Below, piece after piece: positions 23,158 through 39,799 of a DNA stretch of 64,000 nt. The stretch's first letter is position 1. Each line of letters starts with the position of its first letter. The DNA comes from Reclinomonas americana ATCC 50394 (Eukaryota; Jakobida; Jakobea; Jakobida): positions 1-64,000 of the forward strand of contig PS015093.1 in the NCBI GenBank assembly GCA_048213135.1, in the 5' to 3' direction. The notes beneath the pieces are model-generated. The model did no database searches and was not told the DNA's origin. It was given only the letters and a program-made list of their open reading frames with translations. The position numbers were made by a program, and so were the translations under genes.

Positions 23158-26100
23158 TCATTCATCGTCGGCGGCGTCGTCGTCGCCGTCCTTGCCCACG
23201 CCGGACTCGTAGTGCACACCGTCGTTGCAGGACAGCGGCACGCCAAACACATGATTGGAGAGCCAGTGCATAGGGTGGCGCACGGCGTAGCGCGCCTCGG
23301 GACACAGCTTGGCGAGGTTGGCGTAGCCGTGGCACAGACCGTCCCAAATGTGCAGTTGGACCTGTGTGCGGCATTGCATGATCATCAAGCAGTAAGCAGC
23401 AGCACACAAAGAAGTGTTGCTGGAAAACAGAGAGGAATCACACGCAACATCCTTGCGCAGGTGCATCAGGCGCTCGCACATGTACAGGCTGTCGTCCAGC
23501 AGCGGGTCGTTGCCGCCGGCACAAAAGTAGGTCGGCGGGAAGCGCGAGAGGATCTCGTCTGTGAGTGTGTGTGTGTGTGTGTGACGGTGAGACACTCCAT
23601 AGCGACACAAGAGAGTAAGTGTGTGCGAGAGAGTGAGAGCGAGAGTGTGCGACGAACACAGGATAGTGAGCGTGTGCGACAAAGTGAGTGAGCGAGTGAG
23701 TGTGTGCGGATGTGAGAGAGAGAGATCGTGGAAGAATGAAAGTGTAAGAGCACGCGAAAGAGTGTGCGACAGAGTGTGTGTGTGCGCGAGAACAGCGAGA
23801 AGGGATGGGGAGATCGCAAGGCATACACTGACGGGGTGTGTGTGTGTGATGGAGAGAGAAAGAGAGATGTCGCTGCCTGTCTACCTCCATCTCCCTCTCT
23901 CACACACACACACTGTCGCACACTCTTTCGCATGCTCTCACTCTTCTTTCTTGCAAGATCATCGAAGCAGCGAGAAACAGCGAGAAGGGATTCACAGAAA
24001 AATCGTGTGCACGACAAGCAGTGAGACGCACCACTCAGATTGGCGGGGCTCACAAACGGGTGGGTCTGCAAGTGGCGGTTCTCCTCGCCCAGGTACGCGT
24101 CGAGGAGCTTGATGACGAACGCCATGTTGAGCTGCACATTCGTGACTCGTGAGAAATGAGTGTCGAGAGTCACGCTGCAAGCAGCACATCGCACCATAGG
24201 ATCAATGGAGGCCAACAGACGCGCGGGCGAGATCATTTGCTCCAGCATCACAGCCGGGTACAGCAGAATGGCGGCAGTCGGCGCCGGCATGCCAAGGGAC
24301 AATGCCTGTGCACGCGTACACAACAGTGAGCATCTCACTAAACCATAAAGAGCGACTCGAGCAGAAGCAGACCTTGCCCATGACAGCAGCCACAAAATTG
24401 CCACCAGCTGAATCACCGACAAGCACCACGTGCTTGAAGGGAGAGGCTGCACGTAGAGTGAGCATCACATCAACACAAATCGTCACGTGAGTGAATGCCG
24501 CAACTCTCGTCACGAGTCATGCGCAGTGCCCAGGCGTACGTGTCGAGACACTCGTCAAGCGCAATCGGATACTTGGCCTGCGGGGCCAGAGAGTAGTCGA
24601 CACTGACCACGACCATGTCTGTCATCTTGGACCTGTGTGCAGACGACAAAGATAAGAATGTACGCCAGTCGCTCTTGTCACGTCGCAAATGGACGCAACC
24701 AGGCACGCAGGTAGCCCTCGTGCATTGTCGGCGACATGGCCACAAAACCGCCGCCGTGGAAGTGCAACAAGATGGTATTGGCGTGTGTCGGCGGCGGCCT
24801 TGACGACAGGCCATAGGCGGGTCCTGCCGCGTCCGGACCGTCGGTGTATGTCTCCCTCGTCTGTCGACCGCCCAGCAACTGCGCGCACACGCACAAGTCA
24901 GCTATCAACTTTACAAACACACGGCAGAACAATAACACCAATAAAATCTCTCACTCTCTATCTCTCGTCTCGTCTCTCCCTCTTTTTCCTCTCTCTCTTT
25001 CGTGCTCCCTTCTCTCTCTCTCTTCTATCTCTTCTATCTCTCTGTCTTCTCTCTCTCTCTCTCTTCCTCACATTTCGATTTTTCTGTGAATCCCTTCTCG
25101 CTGTTTCTCGCTGCTTCGATGATCGTGCACGAAGAAGAGTGAGAGCATTCTCTCTCTCGTGCCCCCTTCTCTCTCTCTCAATCTATCTATCTCTCTCCAT
25201 GTCTCTCCATCTCTTTCCTTCTCCCTCGTCCTCTCCCTTTCCGTCCTTCTCTCCCTCTCCCGATGCTGCGTCACTCACAATTCCCTCTTGCCCAATCATG
25301 CATTCCACACAAACCCCCCACTCTCAAACAACGGATCCTCACCGACGACTCCTCGGCGTTGGGATTGCGCGCGCATTGGCAGCAGCAGCAACCGCACGTC
25401 ATGTCAACCTGGATGCTGACATCACCGCTGGGAAGAGTGACGGCACGTGCACGTCGATGGGCGCTGATGAGACGCGCGCGGAGTGCGCCAATCTGGAAGC
25501 TCGATTGGTCGGGTGCTGCAGGCCATCAGCAGGAGGTGAGATTGTTCGCCATTACAAAACTTTTCTCCATCACAAACACACCTCCTGGAACCGGCAACAA
25601 CGGGCGAGGAATGCTAATCTCACGAGAGGTATTGATGCGCGGATTGGTGGCGCGCTCCACTGCTCCCACCAGCTTGTTGCCGTACATGTTCCACACCACA
25701 ATCTTCTGCTCCAGGGTGGACTCGATAAAGAACTTTTGGCACTGTGCAACAGGTCAGCCGACGAGAGTACGCGGGCATTTTCCTTCTTCCCTCGCGCACA
25801 CACACGTACCAACTCGGCGGCTCGCTCGCCACGTGCCTTGTAGTACGGCACCTTGCAGCAGAGGTAGCACACCTGCGAACACCAGTTCTTGCGCTCGGCG
25901 AGACCCTCGCCGCCGGCTTGCAGGTAGACCAGCAGCTTGAGGAGAGTCTTGACACCGGGAACGAACTGTGACAGCCGACAAGTGAGTCAAGAGGGCGCGA
26001 TTCTGTAATGGAACGATTGTACAAAAGGGGACGAACATGACCACCGAGGTGACGCAAAAACGGCACGACGTTGACGCCGCGGTACTCGGCCATGTGCGTG

Positions 26101-27511
26101 TGCACCACATCCAGCGGCACAAACGGCTCGTACACGGCCGACACCGACGCATCGGCTATCGGCGGCACACGCACACGACGCGGCACATTCTGCCGGCGCA
26201 CCATATCCGTGGACACGACATTCATCACTCCAGCCGGCATCAGCTGCACAGCACCGGGAATCTCCAGTGCTGCGGGCGCCGCAATCACACGCGACTCCTC
26301 CCCACCACCCAAGCGACCCGGCTCGGTGTCGCTGTACACCGCCGCCGGCCGCGAATCACCACCACCCGCATCCACACCGCCGGCCACCACCAGCGCCGGC
26401 GCCACCACCGGCAGACCAGCGGCCGCCGCCTCCTGCGCCTGCTCCTCCTCGTACAAATGATGCAACATGCCCGTTACCACCTGCAGCCGCTGCGTCGCCA
26501 ACGAAACAGACTCGTGCAGTGTGGCACGTCGGCACCATCGACCCTCCGCAATACGCTTCATGTACTTGCTGTTGAGCTCCGAGTGCATGAGTAGGAGGAT
26601 GCCACGGCAGCGTCCCTGCTTGAGCGTGGAGGATGAGAGCGGGGCCACGCACTCGGCCAGCGGCACAGTTTTGCACATTCCGCGGCGGATGCGAGTTTCG
26701 TTGAAGCGGCTGTGCGAAGGGGGAGAAGGGTGAGAGGGGGAAGGGAAGGGGGAAGGGGAATAGGGGGAAGGGAATAGGGGGAAGGGAAGGGGAATAGGCG
26801 GAAGGGAGGGAGAAGGGGGAAGGGGAAGGGGAAGGGGATAGGGGAAGGGGAAGGGCGAAGGAACAGGGGAAGTAAAGTGAAACAGCAAGGGGGAGGGGGA
26901 GGGAGAGGGCAAGGGGCAAGAGGGAAGGGGAAGGGAAGGAAATGGGAAGTTGGAGAGGAGAGAAGATGGAGAAGCGGAGTTTGTGCAGAGAACTGCAAGT
27001 GCAGAATGGGAAGAACACGAGGACGAGGAAGAAGGAGAGGAGGACAAGAACTAGAACTGTGGTAACGCGGAACAAAAGGAAAATCACCAGACTACGAGAA
27101 CAAGACACTGCTGGGAGCAAAAGCGGGAAGCGAATGGAAGGGCATGCAACAATGAGAGCAAGGGAGGTGTACGCAACGCCATGGGATGCGGGTACTGCCC
27201 GCGCGATCCACTCCCCGAGGCCGCTCCGGACGACGACGACGCAGGCGACTGCTGCGCTGCTTCCCCATTCATAGGCACAGACAACGTACGCGCAGGCGCA
27301 GGAGCGGGCCGCCGCTCCCCCGCCTCCTCGTCAAACTCAGCCAGCAACTCGCGCGTGTCTACGACACCAGGCGTGGAGTTCGCCGACGACGAGTGCATGA
27401 CTCCATTCGAAGACGAGGCGTCAAAGTCGCCAGAGTGGTCGTGAAAGTGCGCGCGCTCGGTGAGAACGGCGAGCGCGCTGAGCACGTCTTGAAGACCGTG
27501 CAAGAGACGAG
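23158..27511 (-). CDS. Hormone-sensitive-lipase-like esterase (alpha/beta hydrolase)
   Basis: A multi-exon minus-strand gene. Catalytic half, read right to left: LLHFHGGGFVAMSPTMHEGYL (oxyanion HGGG), VVVSVDYSLAPQAKYPIALDE, VVLVGDSAGGNFVAAV (nucleophile Ser), LLYPAVMLEQMISPARLL, FCAGGNDPLLDDSL (Asp) and DGLCHGYANL (His), ending in an acidic tail. The HEGYLRAW and SPARLLASIDP stretches resemble hormone-sensitive lipase more than other esterases. Upstream exons read LHGLQDVLSALAVL, GILLLMHSELNSKYM, YEPFVPLDVVHTHMAEYRGV, FVPGVKTLLKLLVYLQAGGE and KFFIESTLEQKIVVWNMYGN. I take them as the regulatory N-terminal half by position, not by clear homology. The first exon is not resolved and may lie to the right, up to about 28.8 kb. 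The likely role is cytosolic hydrolysis of stored acylglycerol or sterol esters. Confidence 0.78.
23932..24005 (+). repeat. Intronic repeat element, copy A
   Basis: About 74 bp (CATGCTCTCACTCTTC ... CACAGAAAAATCG) in an intron of the esterase gene. An almost identical copy in opposite orientation is at 25076-25150. Confidence 0.85.
25076..25150 (-). repeat. Intronic repeat element, copy B (inverted)
   Basis: Reverse complement of the 23932-24005 element, with only a few mismatches near AAGATC/CGATC, in another intron of the same gene. The central GATCATCGAAGCAGCGAGAA and following bases match exactly. Confidence 0.85.
26712..26960 (-). repeat. C-rich pyrimidine tract (GGGGAA repeats on plus strand)
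   Basis: A long run of GGGGAAGGG/GGGGAATAGG on the plus strand, directly upstream (in minus-strand sense) of the acceptor of an esterase exon that begins RFNETRIRRGM. It gives spurious Pro/Leu-rich open frames. Confidence 0.85.
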
Positions 27512-27582
27512 CCTGCGAGAGACGAAATAAGGAGTGAGTTCATGGTGAGATAGTCTCACTGTCTCACGAACGCGGTCTCGCC

Positions 27583-27831
27583 TTCAAGCGCGATCAAAGT
27601 GACTTCAATTGCGCTTACAGGTGTGACGGAGCGTTCTTTCTCACTCTCTCAAGCTATCCCTGTGTCTCTTATAGTTAGTTACACATGCTCTCTTTTGCTG
27701 TCTAGCACACACAAGTCGCTCCACAAGAGATCAGAATGACTTCAACTGCGCCCATGGCACGACATAGAGCTCGATTCTCAAGGTTCTCTGACTCTCCGCG
27801 CCTCTCTCGCGTACACACATGCTCGCTTATG

Positions 27832-27877
<46 letters not shown>

Positions 27878-27978
27878 GACGCAGAGTCGCACTGGTGAAT
27901 GTCATCAAAGTGACTTCAATTGCACCCAAGGGAGAGACAGAGCGATCTTTCTCTCTCTCTGCGTGTCTCTTACTCATA

Positions 27979-28016
<38 letters not shown>

Positions 28017-28470
28017 CACACACAGTCGCACTTGCGAAAGCGATCAAAGTGACTTCAATTAGAGGCAAGCACGCGAACACATAAACAAAACCTTTCTCAC
28101 ACTCTCACTGCTCCCTCTTGCCCTCTCTCTCACACACACAGAGAGAGAGACGCACACGCACGTCTCGCCTTCAAAAAAGTGCGATCAAAGTGGGTTCAAT
28201 TGGGCCCACGCGTGCGCACAAACAAAATCATTCTCTCATTCGGCCTCTTCCTCTGCGCTCTCTCTCTCTCTCTCTGTGTGTGTAAGTGTGCGTGTGTGTG
28301 AGAGAGAGAGTGTGTGTGTGACAAAGAGAGTTCAATTGCACTCACGCGTGTATCCATGTGATATTCTTTTCCACGTCTCACTCTCTCACACACACACTCT
28401 CCCTCACACACACGCAGACGCCCACCACCTAAAGTGGGGGGGTTCAATTGGGCCCACGCGTGCGCATACT
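27583..28470. repeat. Degenerate tandem repeat of about 140 bp
   Basis: Seven copies of a core like GCGATCAAAGTGACTTCAATTG plus CACCCA/GCGCCC, near 27583, 27730, 27900, 28040, 28180, 28320 and 28430, each followed by a CT/CA microsatellite spacer. The array is upstream (minus sense) of the esterase exons and could be intron or promoter. Confidence 0.8.
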
Positions 28471-29552
28471 TTCCCACGCTCATCTGTCTGTCCGCCTCCC
28501 CTTCTCCGCCATACACACACACACGCGTGCGCAACTGTGTCCGAGCTCTTCTGCGCCTCCGCGGCATCATCGACTTGCTGCCGCCGCTGCGTAAGCTGCG
28601 CCACAAAGAGAGAGAATACGACCACTTCAATTCGGACCTCGCATGCGCACGTGTCTCTCGGAAGTGGAAAACGCAACTGTGGTTTGCACGAGGCGCGCAA
28701 GTGGTTGCCGCAACTCGTGCTCTCGTAACGTGAACGAGTGCACCCACAAAGTCGGACGCATCGTGCGTGCGTGCGTGGCGGCGATTGAACTGGAGGGTGA
28801 TGGATCGCCGATGGACTGATGCAAGGCACTTTGATCATGCTGGTGAGCGGAGGTCGCGTCTCTCACACTCTTTCTTCTGTCTTTCCTCTTGCTCTGCTCT
28901 CTGTGTCTACACAGTGTGCAGTTGCAATCAATTGTCTCATTTCTCTCTCTTTCTTTCGTCACACTCACTCCTCTCTCTCACTCTCCTCTCTTCTCTCTCA
29001 CACACACTCATTCGCATGAGCACTCATACAGCCTCTGTGTCTCATATGCGCACAAGCAGGCTCGGATCCCTCACAAACACTCACTGTGTCAATCTGTCAG
29101 TCTTGTCTCACTCTCCTCTCTCACTCTCCACACACTCTCTCTCTCTCTCACACATGCACACACTCACTTACTCTCTGTGCTTTTCACTTCCTGTCTCACA
29201 TGCGCGAAAACAAGCACACAATGACTCACAAACAATCATTCTGTCAATCTCCACTCTTGTCTCACTCACTCCTCTCTCACTCTCCACCCTCTCTCACACA
29301 CACGTATGCACTCATTACCCATCTGCACTTCTCACTCCCTGTCTCATATGCGCGAAAAAAGCACACAATGACTCACAAACACTCTTTATCTCTTTCTCCC
29401 ACTCTCTTGTCTCTCTTCCGCCCTTGCTCCTCCCTCCCTCTCCCTCTCCTCTGTCCTCTCTCTGTGTGCCTCACACACTGGCGCAATCGGCCTTCGCACA
29501 CGTTCAATGAGAAAAAAGATGCGATTATGCATGACTCTCACTTCTCACTCTC
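28471..29552. other. Region between esterase and mutase genes, no firm gene
   Basis: Minus-strand pieces near 28560-28600 (AQLTQRRQQVDDAAEAQKSS) and 28640-28760 (HELRQPLARLVQTTVAF) could be 5' exons of the esterase gene, but splice sites and homology are not convincing. From 28850 to 29500 the sequence is CT/CA-rich with loose repeats of a CTCACACACTC...CATATGCGC motif, and gives only compositional open frames. Confidence 0.4.
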
Positions 29553-34950
<5,398 letters not shown>

Positions 34951-35010
34951 GCCTCTCTCCCATCTCCTCCTCTCGATCGACCAACCAACCACACAGTGAA
35001 TCATTTGTGA

Positions 35011-35608
35011 ATGCATTGGCGCGCGGTGGTGGTCGTCGTCGTGCTGCTGCTCGTGTGTGCTGTCAGTGGAGCACAGGCAGCCGCAGTGGTCATTCACGCC
35101 ACATGCCCAGCAGCAGAGATCTGTCAGTGCACACAGGCAAACAATGTGCCGAATGCTGGTGCGCGCAGAGAGAGGGAAAGGAGAAGGAAGACAACTTGCT
35201 CTCTCTCTCTCTCTGCGTACTTCTTCTTCTTCTTCTTCTTCTCCTCCTCCTCCTCTGCCTCTCACTCACTCTTATGTGTGCTCTCCTCACACAGTGGCCA
35301 CTGCCACTGTCTCTGATGACATGGAGACCACGGGATGGGTGTCTCTGCAGATCATGACCTACAATGTCACGCAGCAGGGCGTGCAAGTCTCCGATGAGCA
35401 ACAGTCGTTTGCAGCTGGTGAGAGGCATGAAGGAGAGAGAGAGAGAGAGAGAAGAAGAAGAAGAAGAAGAAGAAGACTCAATGCCGAACACACAGACACA
35501 CACACACAGAGAAAGAGAGAGAGCGTGTGAGTGAGAGTGAGAGTGTGCGTGAGAGGGAAAGAGAGACAAGCGAGACTGAATGCCGAACACTCACAAACAC
35601 ACACACAC

Positions 35609-35656
<48 letters not shown>

Positions 35657-38036
35657 GAGGCAGAACAAGTGAGGCACGAGACTTACAAACAACACACTCC
35701 ATCGCTCACTCATTCACCTTCCTTTTTCTCCCTCCCACTTCCCCTTTTCTCCACCTTCCCCTTTCCTCCCCCTTCCCCTTTTCTCCTCCCCTTTCCCTCC
35801 CTCGCCAGGCTTCGTCGAGGCCTGCGCAACCGCCACGCGCATTGGCCAGTTCGTCACCAACATGCGGGCGCATCTCTTCAACACGGTGGATGCGATGCCG
35901 AGCAATGTCGCCGACTATCTCTGGAAGAACTATGTCTACGTGCTGCGCCAGTCCACGCTTTATGTTGCGCTCGTTGGTCGTCTCCTGGATTTGCTTGCAG
36001 TCAGTCGTGCTCATGGAGGGCGGTGTGAACAACAGGGGCCCTCAGATGCCTTCTGGTATCAAGCGGGACTGCTGTTGTCGCAGGTGCGCGGTCTGCAGCA
36101 GGGCTACGCGAGTGTGGCGGATCCGCAGAGTGTTGCGTGCCCCAGCTTCCTGATCTAGATTCGTCTTCGCTGCTCATTGTGAGTGCGTCACGTGGCAGCC
36201 GGTGCTGTCGCTCGTCGATTTCTTGTTTGTGCAAGCGGCCAGTGAGACGGAGGATATCATGTCGCACTTGAATCCGCAGCCGCTGGCGGAGCGGTTGAGC
36301 CGCATGAATGAGCACGAGCTGCGCGATTACACCGAGGTCAACGGGCATTGCACGTCGCTGATCAAGGTGCGGAGTTGGAAACAATTCTCACCTTCTCATC
36401 TCCCCTGCCCCCTCTTGCGTTGTGACTCCTTCTGCAGTGTAGTGCACTACTATTATTCATTTCTCTCTTTCTCTCTCCCTCTCTCCCTCCCCAACGCGTT
36501 GCTGTTGGCAAAGGAAGTGGCATTCATGTTCTCTGTCTTGCGCAGATCACTCCCGATGGGTCCGACCTGCTTGTGGCACACAACACATGGTATGCTCGCT
36601 CGGTTTCGCAGTCTGTGAGTTTTAACTCCTCACCAACCACTGGCAGGGTGTGGTTCACGCAAATGCTGCGTGTGTACAAAAAGTACACGCTGCAGTTCCA
36701 CTCGCTGGCCTCTGCCGGGCCCGGCTTCCGCATGTCCATGTCGTCGTATCCGGGCTCGTTGAGCTCGCTGGATGACTGGTGAGTATGGTGGAGATGCGGC
36801 TGTGGAATCACATTCTTCTCACCTTGATGCACAGGCTCATCTCCTCCAACAAGCTGGTGATTCTCGAGACCACCAACCTGGTGCGTGTGTGTGTGCATGA
36901 GAGGTTACCAACTCTATCTCTCATGCCCCTACCGCAGATCTTCAACACGTCGCTGTACACGGTGCTGCAACCGGCAGCCTCGTTCACCTGGGCGCGCTCG
37001 GTGATTGCCACTCGTCTCGCCAAGACCGGTGTCGAGTGGGCCACTCTGTTCCAGCGCGAGAACTCGGGCACGGTGTGTGTGGCGCACAGTTTTTTCTCTG
37101 GCTTGCGCGTGCGGCTGACATTTCCGTGCAGTACAACAACATGTGGCAGATTGTCGACATGAAGAAGTTCGTGCCGGGCAACACCAAGCCGGCGGCCAAC
37201 TCCGGTCTGTTGTATGTCCTCGAGCAGACACCGGTGTTTTTCCGCGGGTGCGTGTGCCTCTCGTCTGTGGCTGTGCTTGTTGTCATCAACGCACTGATGC
37301 GAGCTCGCGCTGCTGCAGTGGTGACCAGTCGGCGTTCCTGTCTTATGGTATGCGTGTGTCAGCCTGTTCTCATCTGCAATTCACATCTACCTCACTCCTC
37401 TCCATGTGCTGCAGATTCGCTGGGCTACTTCCCGAGTTACAATCGCCCGCTGAACAGGGACGTGTACCAAGTGATGGGCTACGCTTCGGAGGTGAAGATC
37501 TGGGGCGACTTTTGGACGTGGAGCGCCAATCCGCGAGCCAAGATCATTGCGCGCGATCAGGGCAAGGTGGTCGACGTGGAGAGCATGAAGCGATTGATCT
37601 GGGAGAACAACTGGCAGAATGATCCGCTCTCCGAAGGCAATGCCGTGGTGCGTGCCTCTCTTCAAGTCGCTTGTTCCGTGTCACTCAGCCATCTCACGGC
37701 TCACCTCGCTGCAGAATCAACTGTGCGCACGCAGCGACCTCGTCACCAACCCCAATGAGAAGAACTTTGATCTGGTGAAGCGGCCGCACGGTTGCATCGA
37801 CGGCAAGGTGACGTCGTTCCGAAGCGTCCACAATGGCGAGCAGGCGGAGGCTGTGTCCGGACCATCGCATCAGGTGCGCAGAGCTCTGTGGTGAACTCTG
37901 TTGCGTATCGCATCACATCTAACTCTCGACTGCCACACAGAGTCAGCAACCGTTCAGCTGGTCCGCCTCCGGGTTCGACAAGTACGTGCATGTGGGACAG
38001 CCTGATGTGTGGGCCTTTGACTGGATGATAATGTAA
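35011..38036 (+). CDS. Phospholipase B-like lysosomal hydrolase (PLBD/plbA family)
   Basis: A multi-exon gene starting at ATG 35011 with a hydrophobic signal peptide (VVVVVVLLLVCAVSGAQAA). Exons include 35011-35158, 35295-35417, 35809-about 35969 and many after, ending FDWMIM and TAA at 38036. Family landmarks are FVEACATATRI, DAFWYQAGLLLSQVRGLQ, LSLVDFLFVQAASETEDIM, NGHCTSLIK and ITPDGSDLLVAHNTW. Further on come MLRVYKKYTLQFHSL, SSYPGSLSSLDDW, NLVILETT-type text, QYNNMWQIVDMKKF and GYFPSYNRPLNRDVY. The Cys in NGHCTSL is the expected N-terminal nucleophile exposed by autocatalytic cleavage in PLB-like proteins. It is expected in the lysosome/phagosome or secreted, deacylating phospholipids. 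It lies only 60 bp downstream of the mutase stop. Confidence 0.9.
35418..35808. repeat. Microsatellite-rich intron of the PLB-like gene
   Basis: GA/GAA repeats, (CA)n at about 35596-35642, a GA run, then a CCCTTCCCCTTTTC-type tract ending at the acceptor CGCCAG (35808). Confidence 0.9.
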
Positions 38037-38059
38037 CCCCACGGTCACGCGTGTCGTAT

Positions 38060-39657
38060 TCACTCGTCCGCCTGTGTTCCCCGTGATGCCTCCAGCGCAT
38101 CTCGCACCGCTGCAATGCTGGAAGCCAGTGCCTGCTGCTGCAGCGGCAAGAACTCGAACTGGAAGAACCCGTGCACAGCGTCGTCGTGGTCGAAGTGCAG
38201 GTGTGACACCCACACACCGGCCTCCTTTAGCTTGCCGACATACGTGTGGCCGTCGTCACTCATCGGATCGGCCTTGCCACTGACCATCACTCTGCTCACC
38301 CAGACGTGTCAGACAAGGACGGGAACATTCTTCGCACCTGACAACGCAACGTTGGTGGCAACTCAGCCATGGAGGCCGCCTGCATCGGAGCCACTCGCCA
38401 GTCCTCTCGTGCCACACGCATGCGCTCCTCCAGATTGTCCCCGAGGTACGCAGCACTGAAAAAAGTGCACACAAACTGCGGTAGCACGTACGCATCGCCG
38501 CCTAATTTGTCGAACGACGGAGTGTCTGCGACCCACAGGCCGGGGTAGCTGGAGAGAGGGATTAGGGTTGAAGAAAACACGCCTTAGTGTACAGCACGAC
38601 GCAACATCAGCAGCTGTGCGTTGATGCGTGGTGGCGGCTGCACGCATGCCGGCTTCATGTTCACTTGCAACGCATCACGTGCCAACAATGACAGCACGGC
38701 AGTCAGGTTGCCGCCAGCACTGTCACCTCCCACGGCAATCTGACTTGCCGGACTGCACACTTGCGATGAACAAGGGAGGTGAAAGAGCGCAAAAAGGACG
38801 CAAGCGGACGCAACTCGACGAGCGACAAGACACCACGGCCACGATTCACTGACACCCACTCGAGAGCCGTGTAACAATCCTGCGCAATCGAGCGAGTGAG
38901 TGAGAAGGGCCACTTCAATGCAAGGGGAGATCGAGTAAAACGCACCTCGAGTCCACGCGGGAACTTGTGCTCCGGCGACAACCGATACTCCACCGAGACC
39001 ACCACCGCAGGCAGTCGCGTCGCCAAGTCGCGACACAATCGATCGTACGAGATATCCGAGGCGTGGTTGATCACATACCCTGCAGAACCACACAGCGACT
39101 GAGACAAGGCCAGAAGAAGAGGGTCCACTGCAGCTGTCATCTGCGTGCCACACCTCCTCCATGAATGTACACAAACACCGGCAGCCCGTCTCCCGTCCCT
39201 GGATTGAAGACTCGCACCGGAACTTCCACACCCTCCCTCTCTCCAGCCTCGCCTGCAGCACACGGACTACGCACAGTAACATCCCTTGATGCCACTCTCA
39301 TCACCTTTCCCTCTGCGCCTGCTGCATGTTCCACAAAGACCCAGTCACGATCAATGTCACGAGTGGTCGGAGGAACCGCGCGCTGCAGTCTCTCAAAGCA
39401 CTCGCGGCTGAACAGTGACGCATCGGCACCATACATGCCGCACTTCCAGAACATGAGACGCGCGACAACCTGCACAACAGCAATGCAGAGTGCGACAGTC
39501 AAGAGAAAGAAGAACATCGCGATCTTCTTCATGCACACATGTCAGCAACATCAACAAGTCGCAGTCTCCAGTGCGTGCTGTCTTTCCGCGTGCCCAGGTA
39601 CACGGCCACAAGAAGCACCAGTGCAGTGACGACCACCAGCGCGCGTCGGAGAAACAT
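38060..39657 (-). CDS. AADAC/HSL-type alpha/beta hydrolase, tandem copy A
   Basis: Minus strand, several exons. Exon 1 gives MFLRRALVVVTALVLLVAVYL, a signal anchor like that of arylacetamide deacetylases. A second hydrophobic segment (IAMFFFLLTVALCIAVV) may follow, then LMFWKCGMYGADASLF. Catalytic motifs are FVYIHGGG (oxyanion), VVVSVEYRLSPEHKFP, VGGDSAGGNL (nucleophile), GKADPMSDDG (acid) and DAVHGFFQF (His). The product is probably an ER or endomembrane carboxylesterase/lipase of type II topology; the substrate is not predictable. The adjacent copy at 39800-41386 has the same exon order. The stop is 23 bp from the stop of the convergent PLB-like gene. Confidence 0.85.
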
Positions 39658-39799
39658 TTTTGTGAGAACTGCAGTAAGGACAGGACTTGTACGTCTTATT
39701 CTTCCTGGCGACTGCCATGTGCACGACAAGTACGTGCATGCGTGGCATTTGGATGTTGAGGAGACCATAGTGACGCTCGTGCAGCATTCTACGTTGTTT

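Noticed and set aside
22467-23691. Plus-strand frames at 22467-23691 spanning the gap and esterase 3' end
   Set aside because: They are built from N translation, microsatellite and the antisense of the esterase exons.
25620-27120. Pro/Leu/Ser-rich N-terminal extension on esterase frames
   Set aside because: It comes from reading the GGGGAA intron tract. A clear acceptor lies at the exon beginning RFNETRIRRG.
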